Counted from the first letter of the stretch, positions 32,824-45,027 are shown. The stretch: 64,000 nucleotides of DNA from Stemphylium vesicarium (GCA_004380135.1 QXCR01000109.1:1-64000); one strand, 5' to 3'. Numbers and translations: made by a program. Notes: generated by a model not told the origin, from the sequence alone.

Positions 32824-33810
32824 CTAGAACCTCTCATCCACCCTCCCCTCCTCCTCACCCCAATACACCTCCACCCCACCAACAAGTCTCCTCGCCGCCC
32901 TCTCCACCATCACCTCCGCCTCCTTACCCAAACCCACACATCTATCCGCTGCAATGCGCTTAGCCTCACTACCAACCCGTATCCTCACCCTTTCGAGCCG
33001 CCCCAGCCACTTACCCAGCGACGCATCGTGCAGGACCGAGGTCGTCGTTGGTGCAGGGCAAGAAACGTGGTAAACCTAGTGTAATTCGAGTTCTTTGACC
33101 TAGACGTTTGCGCGGTGTAAATGGTTCAGCAGAAGCAAGTCCGTGGGCAAGAGTTGGAGGCGGAAAGTCTGCTGGCTTTGCTCCTTGGGGGAATTTGTAG
33201 CAATGGCGGTAGGAGAGGAAGAGGAAGATGAGCCAGAGGAAGGAGAGGTAGAGGTGGAGAAACTAGAAAAAAATCTAATCAACAATAAACCTCGTTATCC
33301 TTTCATCCTCCCCCCACCTCCTTCCCTCTTTCGACGTATTCTTAATCCAAACAGGCGTCCCCAGATCAAACACCATGGTCCTAATCACCCCACCCTCAAG
33401 CACTCGTCGATTCAGCACGCCCTTCTCTTTCCCACCCTTTCCTCTTCCCACTTTTCCCCAAGCATCAACCCTCTTTATCGCCTCCAACCCAGACAACCTC
33501 CCTCGCCAAAACTTCCAACCCCTCCCCCAACACCCATCTACACGTCAACAGCCACATCAGCAGCCCTTTGTAGCGGCGAGTCAGGTTTAAAACCCCTGAC
33601 CCGAGACGATATTTCTGCGCACAGCGAGAATGGAGGTGGGTGGGTAGCGGCTAGATTGATTTTCATAGGAAGTAAGGGAAGAAGGTGCGTGAGGATTTGA
33701 GTGACGAGTTCGGGGGGAGGGCTAGGAGGGGTGTTCGAGATTGAGATTGAGGGGGGGAAGTGGAAGAGTGAGAGTGGGAGTGAGATGGAGGGGAGGACGG
33801 AGTTGGTGGC
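32824..33810 (-). pseudogene. Decayed F-box-like gene
   Basis: Minus-strand fragments follow one another in shifting frames: PPPELVTQILTHLLP (F-box-like start), YKGLLMWLLTCRWVLGEGLE, AIKRVDAWGKV, RRVLEGGVIRTMVFDLGTPV, FRLQLLPTDLLLLNHLHRANV, then SVLHDASLGKWLGRLERVRI and a coding-like tail to a TAG at 32826-32824. Between the last two blocks there are two in-frame TAG codons (33102-33100 and 33078-33076). Each fits a CAG glutamine codon changed by C-to-T in a CpA context. The family is only guessed from the LPxEL-type motif; the decayed state is clear. Confidence 0.55.
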
Positions 33811-34763
33811 TGCTGGGATAGTCGTTGCCTCAAGTTGTAGAGCTGCTATTTCACCTACGAGGTGGCGGGCTAGCTACGGTGTTGGAGACATGGCTGTAGT
33901 TATAGAAAAGCGTGGATGTATGGTTCTTTTGTTTAAGAAATACTGAGGGTTATGTATTGTTCGTTCATAGCTAGGCTGCAGCCAAGCTTCAAGTCAGTAC
34001 CTGGGCTGTAAGGTACCTAGATACCTGGAAGTAGTTAGTTGGTTTGGCGCCAACGCCCGTGTTGACCGCCGAGCTGTTGCAGCAGCAACAAATGATGCCA
34101 TAATCCAGTCGGACGAATGTCTAAAAGGTGAAGATCTGGAGGTGGGCTTACAAACATCTCTGGAGCCTACGCGAGTGGAAAATCATCTAGTGGATCGATG
34201 AGTGAGGACGGGATCCACGGGAATCGATAATGTCTTCATCTTCGGGCGACCACATTAGATAGACGACTCAGACGGCGAGTTGAGATTTCCCATAATTATG
34301 TTTGCTGTGATGACTTCTACTCGGATAAGGCATACATACATACTCGAGGCCGTGAAGCTAACAGTGCAGACTTCAACACCAACCCGAAGCTTTCGTTTCA
34401 CGTATCCCCATCATCATCATCATCATCCTCCACAATCAAATTCTACTACACAAGAAGTGAAGAGAAGGCTCCGCTCCCACCGCTCAAGGAAAAAACGTTG
34501 GCCATCCGGCGCTCGTGGACCCGAAACTTGCATTTTCCGGGCGACTCGGGGGGAAAGGGCTTATCCTGAACGCCGTATCTCGACTCCCACCTACGGAAAA
34601 AAGAGGATAGGGTTAGGCCGTTCAAAAAGGTGCGTTGTTGATACATTTTGGGAGCACCCGCCATTCAAAAAGGTTGCGCCAAAGTGGTAGTATTGTAAGA
34701 GGAATTTGGAAAGCGCACAGGCAGGCAGGCAGGGCATCTTAGCGATGTGGGGTTATCCCAGCT
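33811..34763. other. Intergenic, about 0.95 kb
   Basis: 3' flank of the endosulfine gene and upstream flank of the F-box-like relic. A run encoding a short His tract (near 34410) lies in an unsupported plus-strand frame. No gene called. Confidence 0.45.
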
Positions 34764-35357
34764 TTATGCCTTGACAGCGTCCTGGGGCGCGTCGTTGTTC
34801 TCAAACTCCGAGGCCGATGTCTCCCGGTTCAGGCTCGTCTCGCGATGCAGGAATGTGTGCTCCTTGACTGGGCTGCCGGCCAGGTCGCCGGTAGAAGCAG
34901 CGGGATTGCCGTTGCCGTTACTGTTGGCGTTGCCATTGCCATTCTGTCCCGTGGGTGTGGGCGGGGCGATGTGCGGGATCTTCTCGGGGTTGGGGTGTTC
35001 GCGGCCGACTTGGGTGACGCCTACGTCGCCAGCTTTGCCGGCCTTGGAGAGGGCGTAGTCGCCGCTGTCAAAGTACTTGCGCTCCTGCAGGGTGTCATTA
35101 GTAGGAGTTGGGGAGTAATTGTATGGGTGGGCTCGTCGTACCTTGAGCTTGTTCTGGAGGAGGTCCTTCTTGTTGGGGAGCTTTCCGTACAGGCGGAAGA
35201 GCTTGGCCTCTTGCTCCGACATTTTCTATTGCGTTGTGTTAGCGAGAGCCCTCTGCAGAAAGTTTGCGCAGATTCGAGCTGTATGTCGAGCGACGGGTAG
35301 ATCTGCGCAGATATGACGTACGCTAATGTCGACCTTGTTCTGCTGGTGTGGGTTCAT
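34764..35357 (-). CDS. igo1: Endosulfine family protein (Igo1/2 type)
   Basis: Three exons, 35357-35322, 35225-35142 and 35084-34764, encode 146 aa: MNPHQQNKVDIS, then KMSEQEAKLFRLYGKLPNKK, then the invariant core KYFDSGDYALSKAGK. The Ser of FDSGDY is the site phosphorylated by Rim15/Greatwall, which turns the protein into an inhibitor of PP2A-B55; in yeast this controls quiescence entry and mRNA stability. The C-terminal half is Asn/Gly-rich and disordered. The second intron (35141-35085, 57 nt) is in frame and free of stops, so retention would add 19 residues just before the core. Splicing at the first intron decides the start; the ATG inside exon 2 (35222) is the alternative. Confidence 0.9.
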
Positions 35358-36700
35358 GATGGCGGTGTTGGTGGTTGTAGTGGTTGCGGTGGTGGTGGTG
35401 CGGATGGCGGGCGACGTTCTTTTAGAGGGGCTGCTGCTCGACAAGGGCGCAGAAAGTGCTATGGATGGTTTGTTTTCCGGTATCCACGGCAAAGGGTTGG
35501 GACTCGCAATTTGCTTTATAGTCGCTGTCGTTGGCTCGCGCTGACTACTTTGGGCGAATACCGTCAACGGCTATGTGACAGGGACAGGGTGAACTGCTGT
35601 GATTGCTCGCCGTGACGATTGGGTGTCGACCAAGCTTGGGCGTGGTCCGTTTACTGCTGCCTGACAACACACGACAGTCGACGTGCTATGACTCTTGTGG
35701 GCTATGTTTCTGCTGCTGCTGCAACGCGCGATCTGATGGTGGGAGTGGGAATGCCCCTCTATCCAGTCGACTATGCGATAAGCCTTGATCGCCCGAGGTT
35801 CCAGATGCTCGGAACGCTGCACGCAGTCAATCGAGCAACAAAGCGAAGAGCTGCAGATGACGAGAGAGCGAGAGAAGGGAATATTGTGTAGAGTCAATTT
35901 AGATTTCGCAGAAAAGTCGTGCTTTGTGCGAAGAGATGCGTGTGGTGGTCGCTCCCAGTTGCTTCCGATGATGGTAGGGTTGGTCGCGAACCAAGGAGGG
36001 GTAGGTGCAGCAGATATGTAGGCGATGAGTGGGCCGACTCCAGCAATTACCAAGGCGTGGCTGATTGTGACGGGTTAATTGACGCAGTAGACACAAGAAA
36101 TTCAGGGATACGAAGCCGTTGCCGCGAAACCATCCTCCTTAGCCCTTGCGCGTGCCCCGTGGGAGCCAAACGATGGATTGCCGTGGGCGTTACCACACTT
36201 GGTATCCGAACAACGTCACGCGTACACATCATTGGCTTCTTGGGCCGCTCTGATCGCCAGGGCCTGCCTCGATAGAGATGGTATCATCGATTCTGCTTGC
36301 CATTGGCGTCTGTGTGCAACGTCGTCACATGGAACGGGCTCCGGAGTGCACTGTGAAATCAATAATTGTATCATGATGCACTTTTAGCTGGTGCTGGGAG
36401 AGCATCCTCCCCCGCTTGTAATGGTGCATGTTCTCGCGCTCGTGATAGGCTATTCATCTCACTAGTCTCAGAAATTATCAAACCCTGACGGTCATTCTCC
36501 CACTACCACACGATTTGGCTAGCGAGATACTACTGCAGGGCTCCGAGTCTCACCCTCGATCCAGAACACAAAACAAACGCACCTGAAGTGTGCAGACAAG
36601 ACGCCCCGCCCGTTATCGCCGTCGCTTAGCAGCTGCAGTAGAAACTCACGCCAAAATTTACACAAGCCGGCTGTTCTTTCCCCCTCCAATCACAGTCACA
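35358..36700. other. Divergent promoter region, IGO1 / SFM1
   Basis: 1.3 kb between two divergent conserved genes. Only short frames are present, including a low-complexity Thr/Ser frame upstream of IGO1 that lacks an ATG. Presumed 5' leaders and promoters; nothing else identified. Confidence 0.5.
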
Positions 36701-37547
36701 ATGGCGGGCGCCGGCAAAACTTTTGTCGTCGAACATCTGGACCCAGAGCTAGAGGAGTGGTCCTCGTTGGAGTACTCTGCCATTGCAGCAGAGTCTCATG
36801 CTTCTGGCGCACAGTTCCTACTCTCCTCAGTCCCGACTTCGTTGAAGTTGCCCTCAAATCTCAAGGGAGCCAAGGGCCTCAATGTCGAGACAAGGAGTAT
36901 CGAGGAGATATACGCTGATAAAAAGGACAAAGTTTGTCTGCTTGATCCGGCGGCTTCCAAGGACCTGAGCCCAGAGGACGGTGACACTTTCGAGATCTTT
37001 CTCTTCGGTGGTATCTTGGGTAAGCACATGTGATGCATTTCACCATAATTCTCCGAGCCGTTTGAGCTGACAGCGACCAGGAGATGACCCGCCGAGAGGT
37101 ATGTGATGCCGCAGATATCGTGCAGCACTCTTTCAGCTAAACATTCATCTAGACCGGACTTCAGAGCTACGCAAAAAGGGATACGAAGGCCGTCGCCTGG
37201 GTCCGGTACAGATGACAACCGACACGGCAGTACGGGTTACTAGGATTTGCGTCCAGGATAAGAGTAAGTCAAGCCCATGGAAGGTGTTGGTGTGAGATGC
37301 TGACGAGGCGCAGTCCCGGTTGACAAGATCCCATACATTGACCACCCGGATCTCAAGATCAACAAGAACGAGAGCACGCAGATGCCGTTCCGCTACGTCA
37401 AGAACGAACAAGGCGAACCAATCATGCCTGAGGTACGCCTTCTCGAACATGCCATGTCTCGAAAGCGAGATGCAGCTAACCGCCGAGCAGGGCATGCGTG
37501 ATCTGATCGTCAAAGATTCGGCAAAAAGTCTTGACGACCTTTTTTAG
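36701..37547 (+). CDS. sfm1: SFM1-type SPOUT methyltransferase
   Basis: Five exons (36701-37019, 37081-37098, 37153-37263, 37314-37432, 37491-37547) in phase give 207 aa. The N-terminus KTFVVEHLDPELEEWSSLEY, the FEIFLFGGILGDDPPRDRT knot region and RRLGPVQMTTDTAVRVTR are characteristic of the SPOUT-fold family of yeast Sfm1. Sfm1 methylates an arginine of ribosomal protein uS3 (Rps3). The S-adenosylmethionine pocket is the trefoil knot around GGILGDDPP. Exon 2 is only 18 nt and encodes part of that pocket (GDDPPR), so skipping it would disable the enzyme without changing frame. Length fits the family. Confidence 0.9.
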
Positions 37548-38492
37548 GAGTCAAAAATAGGCCCCGGTCATGCCTGATGCTTCAGGCCATGCATAGCCAG
37601 CAGCATTGAAAATGGACATGCGCCACTGTGGCACGCAGCATTCGACGACGACAGATATGTACCGCTTGCGGGAATGTTTGTTAACAAATGGAGCATTGGA
37701 AGGGCTCCGTGGTGTAGTACTAGCCGGGACTCGAGGGCTCAGTCGGGATTTGGAGTAGCCGGGCCGATTCGGGGGCGGTGGTGCTCCAGAACACCCTCCG
37801 CAGTGAGAAGATGATAGTCTCCGTAGTTCAAAGAAGCCTTGCCTCCAACCCAATAGACCCTGAAGGCTGCATATTTCGCGTGATGGGCGACACCGGCAGT
37901 CGGCGGCGGGGGACGCGTGTCCAAACCCCCGATCCACGCCACCCGCAAGCTTGAGGCCTTAGGACGGAGTTGATACACGGTTGAAGCATGTGTGAACGCT
38001 CAGCCGTGTCAGATGCAGCGCGCGATGCGTGTCTTTTCGAGACGCGGAGGCGTGAGTAGCCGGAATGGGGGGCTGCAGGCTGTGATTGGATGGTCCCTGG
38101 CCTGCGAACAACGCTCGGATAATACTCCAAAGAAGTGCTCAATAACAACGTCGCTATACTAGTGAATTTGTATACCCTTTCCCTTGGAGGTTGTAATAAT
38201 TTAGTGGTTGACACTATCTTGCTGAAACTTTGATTTCTCTCCTGGGACGACCGTGTGCCTCACGATTACTGTCAAAGCCCCCTGGTCTTGGACCCCGAAT
38301 ACAGGGACTCGTCAGCCGCCGCAGTAGCCACCTATCCTACTCTCTCCAACAACCTACCACACACCAGTCATTCGCTCACCATAGCCATACATCACCAATC
38401 TGTCACTGCGCCGAACTAGTTCCAACTTCCCATGAGGTAGTGACAGCGCACCGCATCCTCCGCGGCGTACGACTCCGACACGCGGCCTCACC
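37548..38492. other. Intergenic, about 0.95 kb
   Basis: 3' flank of SFM1 and promoter of KEX1. Frames of 70-130 codons on the minus strand carry no motif. Nothing called. Confidence 0.5.
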
Positions 38493-40532
38493 ATGGCTTC
38501 CTCACATGCTCCGTCGCGATGGCGGACAGCATTGATAGGCGGCCTCATAGCGACGATATCGTGGCTTCCAAGCATAATGGCGGCAGAGAAGACGCAGGCC
38601 GACTACTTTATAACCGATCTGCCCGGTGCGCCAAAGCCGCTGTTGAAGATGCACGCAGGGTAAGCGGGACTTATAAGGAGGATCGCGACAAGTCTAATCA
38701 GTGTGCAGACACATCGAAGTTGACCCAGCGAACAACGGAAACCTCTTCTTCTGGCACTATGAAAACCGCCACATCGCCGACCGACAGCGAACCGTCTTGT
38801 GGCTGAATGGCGGCCCTGGTTGCTCATCCATGGATGGCGCCATGATGGAGGTTGGGCCCTACAGAGTCCGCGAAGGCGGAAACCTCGAATACAACAATGG
38901 CTCATGGGACGAGTTCGCCAACTTGCTCTTCGTCGACCAGCCCGTGGGCACCGGCTTTAGCTACGTCAACACGGACAGCTACCTTACCGAACTCGACCAA
39001 ATGGCCGAACACATGATCGTCTTCCTGGACAAGTTCTTTGCCTTGTTCCCCGAATATGAGCAGGATGATGTGAGTATACGACACCAGTGGATGCGCACGG
39101 CGTTGCTGACATGAAATAGCTATACATTGCTGGTGAATCCTACGCCGGACAGCACATTCCATACGTCGGCCGCGCCATCCTCAACCGAAACAAGAATAAC
39201 GCTGCCAAGACACAGTGGCAGCTCAAGGGACTTTTAATTGGAAATGGCTGGATTTCACCTGTTGACCAATACCTCTCTTACCTTCCATTTGCCTACCAGA
39301 ACGGTCTCATCCAGGGCGACTCAGACCAGGCAAAGCGCGTCGAAAACCAACAGAAAATATGCACACAGAAACTCAGCGAAGGCGGAATGGACAGAGTAGA
39401 CACCAGCGAGTGTGAGCAAATTATGGTTAGAATCCTGGAAGAGACCAAGGACACCAAGGCGGACAAGATGAACCAGTGTCTCAACATGTACGACATTCGT
39501 CTGCGCGACGATTCTTCCTGTGGAATGAACTGGCCCCCGGATCTGACCGAGGTCACCCCTTACCTCCGCCGACCCGACGTCGTTCAGGCGCTTCACATCA
39601 ACCCTGATAAGAAGACGGGCTGGCAAGAGTGCAACGGCGCTGTTTCGGGCCACTTCCGCGCCAAAAAGAGTGAGCCTTCAGTCAAGTTCCTCCCTGAGCT
39701 CATCGAGCAGGTTCCCGTCTTGTTATTCTCCGGCGACAAGGACTTCATCTGCAACCACGTCGGCACAGAAGCCATGATTGAGAACCTCGAGTGGAACGGC
39801 GGAAAGGGATTCGAAGCTTCCCCTGGCGTGCAAAACGCCAAGCAAGACTGGATGTTCGAAGGAGAGGCTGCCGGAACCTGGCAGGAGGCGCGTAACCTCA
39901 CATACGTCGTCTTCTACAACTCCAGCCACATGGTTCCTTTCGACTACCCGCGTCGCACCCGAGACATGCTCGACCGTTTCCTAGACGTCAACATTGAAGC
40001 CATTGGCGGCGCTCCAGCAGATAGCCTCATCGACGGCGAAAAGGGACCCCTGACCAGCGTTGGCGACCACCCCAACTCCACCAAAGCCGAAGAAGACAAG
40101 ACCAAGGAACTCAAGGCAGCCGAATGGAAAGCCTACAGACGCTCCGGAGAGACTGCTCTCGTCGTAGCCGTCATTGTAGCCTGTCTCTGCGCATTCCTCC
40201 TCTGGCGCAGCCGCCGCAAGGCCAGCACATACAAGGGCGTCGATGGCGGAGATGAAGGCCGAGAATCACTCCTCACAGGCATGGGTCTTGACAACTTCCG
40301 TCGCCGGGAGCGCAGACAGGATGTTGAGGCCGCGGACTTTGATGAGCGCGAACTCGATGACCTAGACGAGGTGCCTAAGAAGAAGGCTGGTAATGGCTAT
40401 GCACAAATGGGCTCTGAGAAGGACCGCGAGCCGCATAATGATTCCACTTTTTCGCTCGGAGTTGATAGCGATGATGATGATGATGAGGCTGGGTCGAGTG
40501 ATCGGGGTAGGAGGAAGGAGGCGTCTGGTTGA
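38493..40532 (+). CDS. kex1: Pheromone-processing carboxypeptidase KEX1
   Basis: Exons 38493-38659, 38709-39069 and 39120-40532 encode 646 aa. A signal peptide (to about residue 31, ending SIMAAEK) precedes the S10 serine carboxypeptidase domain: WLNGGPGCSSMDG, VDQPVGTGFSY, catalytic Ser in IAGESYAGQH, Asp in LFSGDKDFICN and His in NSSHMVPFD. A stalk, one transmembrane segment (ALVVAVIVACLCAFLLW) and a long acidic cytosolic tail with an Asp run follow, the layout of trans-Golgi Kex1. It removes C-terminal Lys/Arg from pro-hormones after Kex2 cleavage. All junctions are canonical and in phase. Confidence 0.95.
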
Positions 40533-41144
40533 GGGGTAGGGTTTTTGAAGGTGCGCGCTTGTTCAGTTTGTTGTTCATGTCTTTTTTTTTGGCAATGGAG
40601 AAAGGACTAGATCAGCAGAACATTGTATAGCATTGACAGGCGTTCTTTGTTGTTTTGTATGGTATACCAATCCAGTTTGTGTAGAATCTACCTACGTATC
40701 GTTATCATCTCTTCTTAACCTGAATGGAACATGATGACATATTTTCTGAGTTCAAGCGTAGAAGCCGGTCCAGATGATGACTTGTTTGAATTTCCTCAAG
40801 ATCCAGAGACCATCTGAACTCACGGCTTTGATGTTTGGTGCTCTCTAGCGCGCGCAATCCACACGTTCCGAGCGACCACGGCCCAGATTCCGAGCTCCGC
40901 GGGTATGCTTCCCCACATTTTACCCTTACGGCTCACGCCCTATGTACGTTACATACACGACCCCGCTACAGTATAACACAGCCCAACACACCCGCGCCCT
41001 TTGCGATTACATCCCTCATCTCGAACAGCAAAGAGGGGCGAATATAAAGTCTACTCTGCACAGTCGAAAGCATAACATACATCTCCTCATCTTTCGAACG
41101 CGCCATCCCGTGTTACAAGTAACCCCGAGACAAGAGAGACATAC
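40533..41144. other. Intergenic
   Basis: 3' flank of KEX1 (T-run at 40583) and promoter of the YCII gene. No gene supported. Confidence 0.5.
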
Positions 41145-41799
41145 ATGCTTCTCCCCCGCCTATCTTCCACTTCTACCGCTTTCTCGGTCCTGTGCAGGAC
41201 GCGCCTTCTTCCTCCAACTCGTTCTCTTCCTAGCACTCGCACTCGTACCACTTCCATTGCGCCCTTGCTCCGCTTTACACCAAGCCTACCACGCGCACGC
41301 ACAATGTCCTCCTCCTCCACCTCTGCGCCGCCGCTGCAGGAATGGCTCATCATCGTGCCCGACCACACCGACGCCTTGCAAAAGCGCATCGCCGCGCGAC
41401 CAAAACATCTCGAAGGGCTAAAGGCGGATAGGGAGGATATGTGGCTTTGGGGTGGTATGTACATGTTCTCCCTTTTAACACCTCCTTGTGCCCCCTCTTT
41501 CACTCCCACCTCCATTTCCCCTTGACAGCTATCCCGCTCCGCATCGTCTCAGCACACCCCACCAGTACAAAAGAAGTGCTTACACGTGAAAAAAAACAGG
41601 CGCAATGCTCCACACGCCCATCGACCCCTCTTCCACAGGCCCGCCCGCAATGAAAGGCTCAGCATGTCTAATCGGGGCTGCGACGAGGGAAGAAGTTGTA
41701 GAACGGTTGAAGAATGATGTTTATGTCAAAGAAGGGGTGTGGAATTTAGATGAGGTGCAGATTATTCCGTTTAAGAGTGCGATTAGGAAGGCGTTGTAG
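41145..41799 (+). CDS. YCII-domain protein, possibly mitochondrial
   Basis: Exons 41145-41454 and 41600-41799 (145-nt intron, GTATGT..AACAG) give 169 aa. The first 53 residues are rich in Arg, Ser, Leu and Thr without acidic residues, as in a mitochondrial presequence. A second ATG (41304, MSSSSTSAPP) would give a 116-aa form without it. The YCII-type fold has EWLIIVPDH, RPKHLEGL and GSACLIGAATREEVVERLKN. YCII-related proteins form dimeric a/b ferredoxin-like folds; the function is unknown in fungi. Dual initiation is a possibility, not shown. Confidence 0.82.
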
Positions 41800-42054
41800 A
41801 TGTTAATCTACCAGTTCAGAGAGGCCGATATATGCATCATGATAGAAGAAACATGTTCATTGGATAAACGTGAATACATAACAGCGAGATACATTCCTAA
41901 AACTCATAACCTTCGTTTCCTTTCCTTCCATGCAATGGCTACTTCAAAGCCCGTATATAATCATAAAGACGAACACGTAAACTAACGCCTTGATAAGAAG
42001 CTTGCAGATCAAACACAAACCAGGTGCTGCGCTCCACTTCATGCAACACAACGT

Positions 42055-44910
42055 TTAACCGCTGCACATGACGCAAGACTCTGGGTTCTCTATCGAGCAA
42101 GCAAGAACGGCATCGGCGTAAATGTCACCATCGCGCGCCTCGCTATCGTCCTTGGAGTCTTCTTCCTGCTTAGCTTTGTTGGCAACCTCCTCATCCGGCT
42201 TGTCGACAGCATCAGCGGCGACCATCTTTGGGCTCTCGCCCTCTGCAACATCGGCCTTGAAGGGCTTGCTCGCGAGGGCATTGTTGTTCTCGGTAAGCGG
42301 GGTGACGGCCGGTGTGGGCACACCATTCTCACTGCTCTCAGCGTTCTCGGCATTCTCGCCGTTGGTGGGCTCCTCCTTGGTCGCGTACATTGGCTGGGGG
42401 TTGGCGCGGGGTTGCGATCCTGTGACGGGGGAGCTGCGGATTGCTTCTTGCACGAAACCAGGTTGCTTGCGTACCTTGGGGAGGGTACGGGCAATGTTGG
42501 TATCGGCGACCTTGAGAGCCTCCTGGTCGACGGTGAATTGGATAGGAGCAGAAGCAGCCATGGTACGGAGGTAGTACATGCCCGTCTTGAGACCAAGCTT
42601 CCATCCGGCAAAGTGCATGGAAGTGATCTTGCCCATGGTAGGCTCCTTCATGTGAATGTTCAATGATTGAGACTGGTCGATAAAGGCACCACGGTCAGCA
42701 GCCATCTCGATGATTCGTCGCTGCGAGATTTCCCAGACAGTCTTGTAGAGCTCCTTGGTCTCATCGGGGATGTTGGGAATTCGTGCAATGGAACCACCCT
42801 CGGCGATGATGCGGTTCTTCATGTTCTCGGACCACAGGCCCATGTCGACAAGGTCCTTGAGCAGCCATGGGTTAACGACCTGGAACTCACCAGCGAGCAC
42901 ACGGCGGGAGTAGATGTTGGAAGTGTATGGCTCGAAGCACTCGTTGTTTCCAAGAATCTGCGAGGTCGAGGCAGTTGGCATGGGTGCGATGAGCAGCGAG
43001 TTGCGGACACCGTGCTGGGCAATCTTCGCCTTGAGCTCATCCCAGTCCCAAAGGTCAGTAGGGGTCTTCTCCCACATGTCATACTGGAGAATGCCCTTGG
43101 AGACGGGAGATCCTTCGTAAGTCTCGTAAGGACCGAGTTCCTTGGCAATGTCACATGAGGAAGTCAGAGCCGCGTGGTAGATGGTCTCGAAGATCTGAAT
43201 GTTGAGCTTCTTGGCCTGGTTGGACTCAAAGGGCAGGCGTAGGGCAAGGAAAGCATCAGCCAGACCCTGTACACCCATACCAATAGGTCGGTGGCGGAAG
43301 TTGCTGCGGCGCGCCTCCTCAACGGGGTAGTGGTTGACCTCAATAATCTTGTTCAGGTTGCGGGTGACGACTTGAGTAACCTCGTGGAGCTTCTGGAAGT
43401 CAAACTCGCCGCGCTTGTAGTCAACAAACGAAGGCAGAGCAAGCGAAGCCAGGTTGCAGACAGCGACCTCATCAGGAGCAGTGTATTCGACAATCTCAGT
43501 GCAGAGGTTGGAGCTGCGAATGGTACCCAGGTTCTTCTGGTTGCTCTTGCGGTTGCAAGCATCCTTGTAGAGCATAAAGGGGTTACCAGTCTCTGTCTGA
43601 GCCTCAAGGATAGCATACCACAGCTTCTGGGCGCGAACCGTCTCGCGACCCTTGTTCTGCTTCTCGTAGCTCTCGTACAGCTCTTCGAACTCGTCGCCGT
43701 AGACATCGGCAAGACCAGGGCACTCGTTGGGGCACATCAAGGTCCAGTCGGCATTCTCTTGGACACGCTTCATGAACAGGTCGGGAATCCACAGAGCGTA
43801 GAAGAGATCGCGGGCACGAACCTCCTCCTTTCCGTGGTTCTTGCGCAAGTCAAGGAAGCCAAAGACATCAGCATGCCATGGCTCAAGGTAGATGGCAAAG
43901 GCACCTGGGCGCTTGTTGCCACCCTGGTCGACGTAGCGAGCAGTGTTGTTGTATACACGGAGCATGGGAATGAGACCGTTTGATGTTCCGTTGGTGCCGC
44001 CAATGTATGAGCCGGTGGCACGGATTCGGTGGACGTTGAGACCAATACCGCCAGCGGTCTTGGAGATCAAGGCGCAAGTCTTTAGTGTGTCGTAGATACC
44101 GTCGATGCTGTCTTCCTTCATGTCGATGAGGAAGCAGGAGGACATCTGGGGTGATGGTGTGCCTGCGTTGAACAGAGTTGGCGAGGCATGTGTAAAGTAC
44201 TTTTGCGACATGTAGTCGTAAGTCTCAATGGCCTTTTCAATATCATCACCGTGTATGCCGACGGCAACTCGCATGAGCATGTGTTGTGGGCGCTCGGCAA
44301 CCTTGCCATTTACGCGGAGGAGGTATGATCGCTCAAGCGTCTTGAAGCCGAAGAACTGGTAGTTGAAGTCTCGGTCGTATACTATAGCCGAGTTGAGCTC
44401 CTCTGCGTGTTCTTGAATGACTTTGTAGACGTAATCCGAGATCATGGGCTGACTCTTGCCGTTCTTGGGATTGACGTAGTTGTAGAGTTCGTCTATGACA
44501 GCGGAGAACTGCTTTTTTGTCTGCTTGTGGAGATTTGACACGGCGATACGCGCGGCGAGGATGGCGTAGTCGGGATGTGTGGTGGTCATGTATGCTGCGG
44601 TCTCAGCAGCCTGTGCAGTGTTAGTTATGGAGGGGTATTACTGCGTAGAAACACATACCAAGTCGTCCAGTTGGATGGTATTGACACCCTGGTATACACC
44701 AGAGATGACCTTCATTGTGATGGCGGCGGGGTCAACATGATCAGGGTCGAGGCCGTAACACAGCCTCGACACTCGCGCTGTGATCTTGTCAAACTGCACG
44801 CGTTCCTTGCGCCCATCTAAAGTCAATTGTCAGCATAGAGAAACTTTGCAGGGGACAGATATGGGGGCGGTGAGGGCAAGTCGGTACATACCACGCTTGA
44901 AAACGAACAT
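42055..44910 (-). CDS. rnr1: Ribonucleoside-diphosphate reductase, large subunit (R1)
   Basis: Three exons, 44910-44892, 44816-44659 and 44610-42055, encode 910 aa. Exon 1 holds MFVFKR, and the splice to DGRKERVQFDKIT restores the N-terminal ATP-cone. The catalytic 10-stranded barrel contains SPTLFNAGTPSPQMSSCFLI, the NLCTEIVEYT motif, and the MPTASTSQILGNNECFEPY loop. The C-terminal end CVMCSG carries the redox-shuttle cysteines that recharge the active site. The 150-residue Ala/Glu-rich linker before it is flexible. The enzyme makes deoxyribonucleotides with the small subunit. Two ACGCGT boxes lie 118-151 bp upstream of its ATG. Confidence 0.97.
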
Positions 44911-45027
44911 GTTGAATTAGAAAAAGTGGTAAGGGTATCTGGCTACTGGGTATATGAAAGATGGGTTGAGTATTTGCAAGAGAGGGCAGGGTAGGAGGGG
45001 TGAGTGGAGTGGACGCAGACACTTATA

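Noticed and set aside
34280..34690. Plus-strand frame with a His run downstream of IGO1
   Set aside because: Composition reflects a simple repeat; no motif and no promoter evidence.
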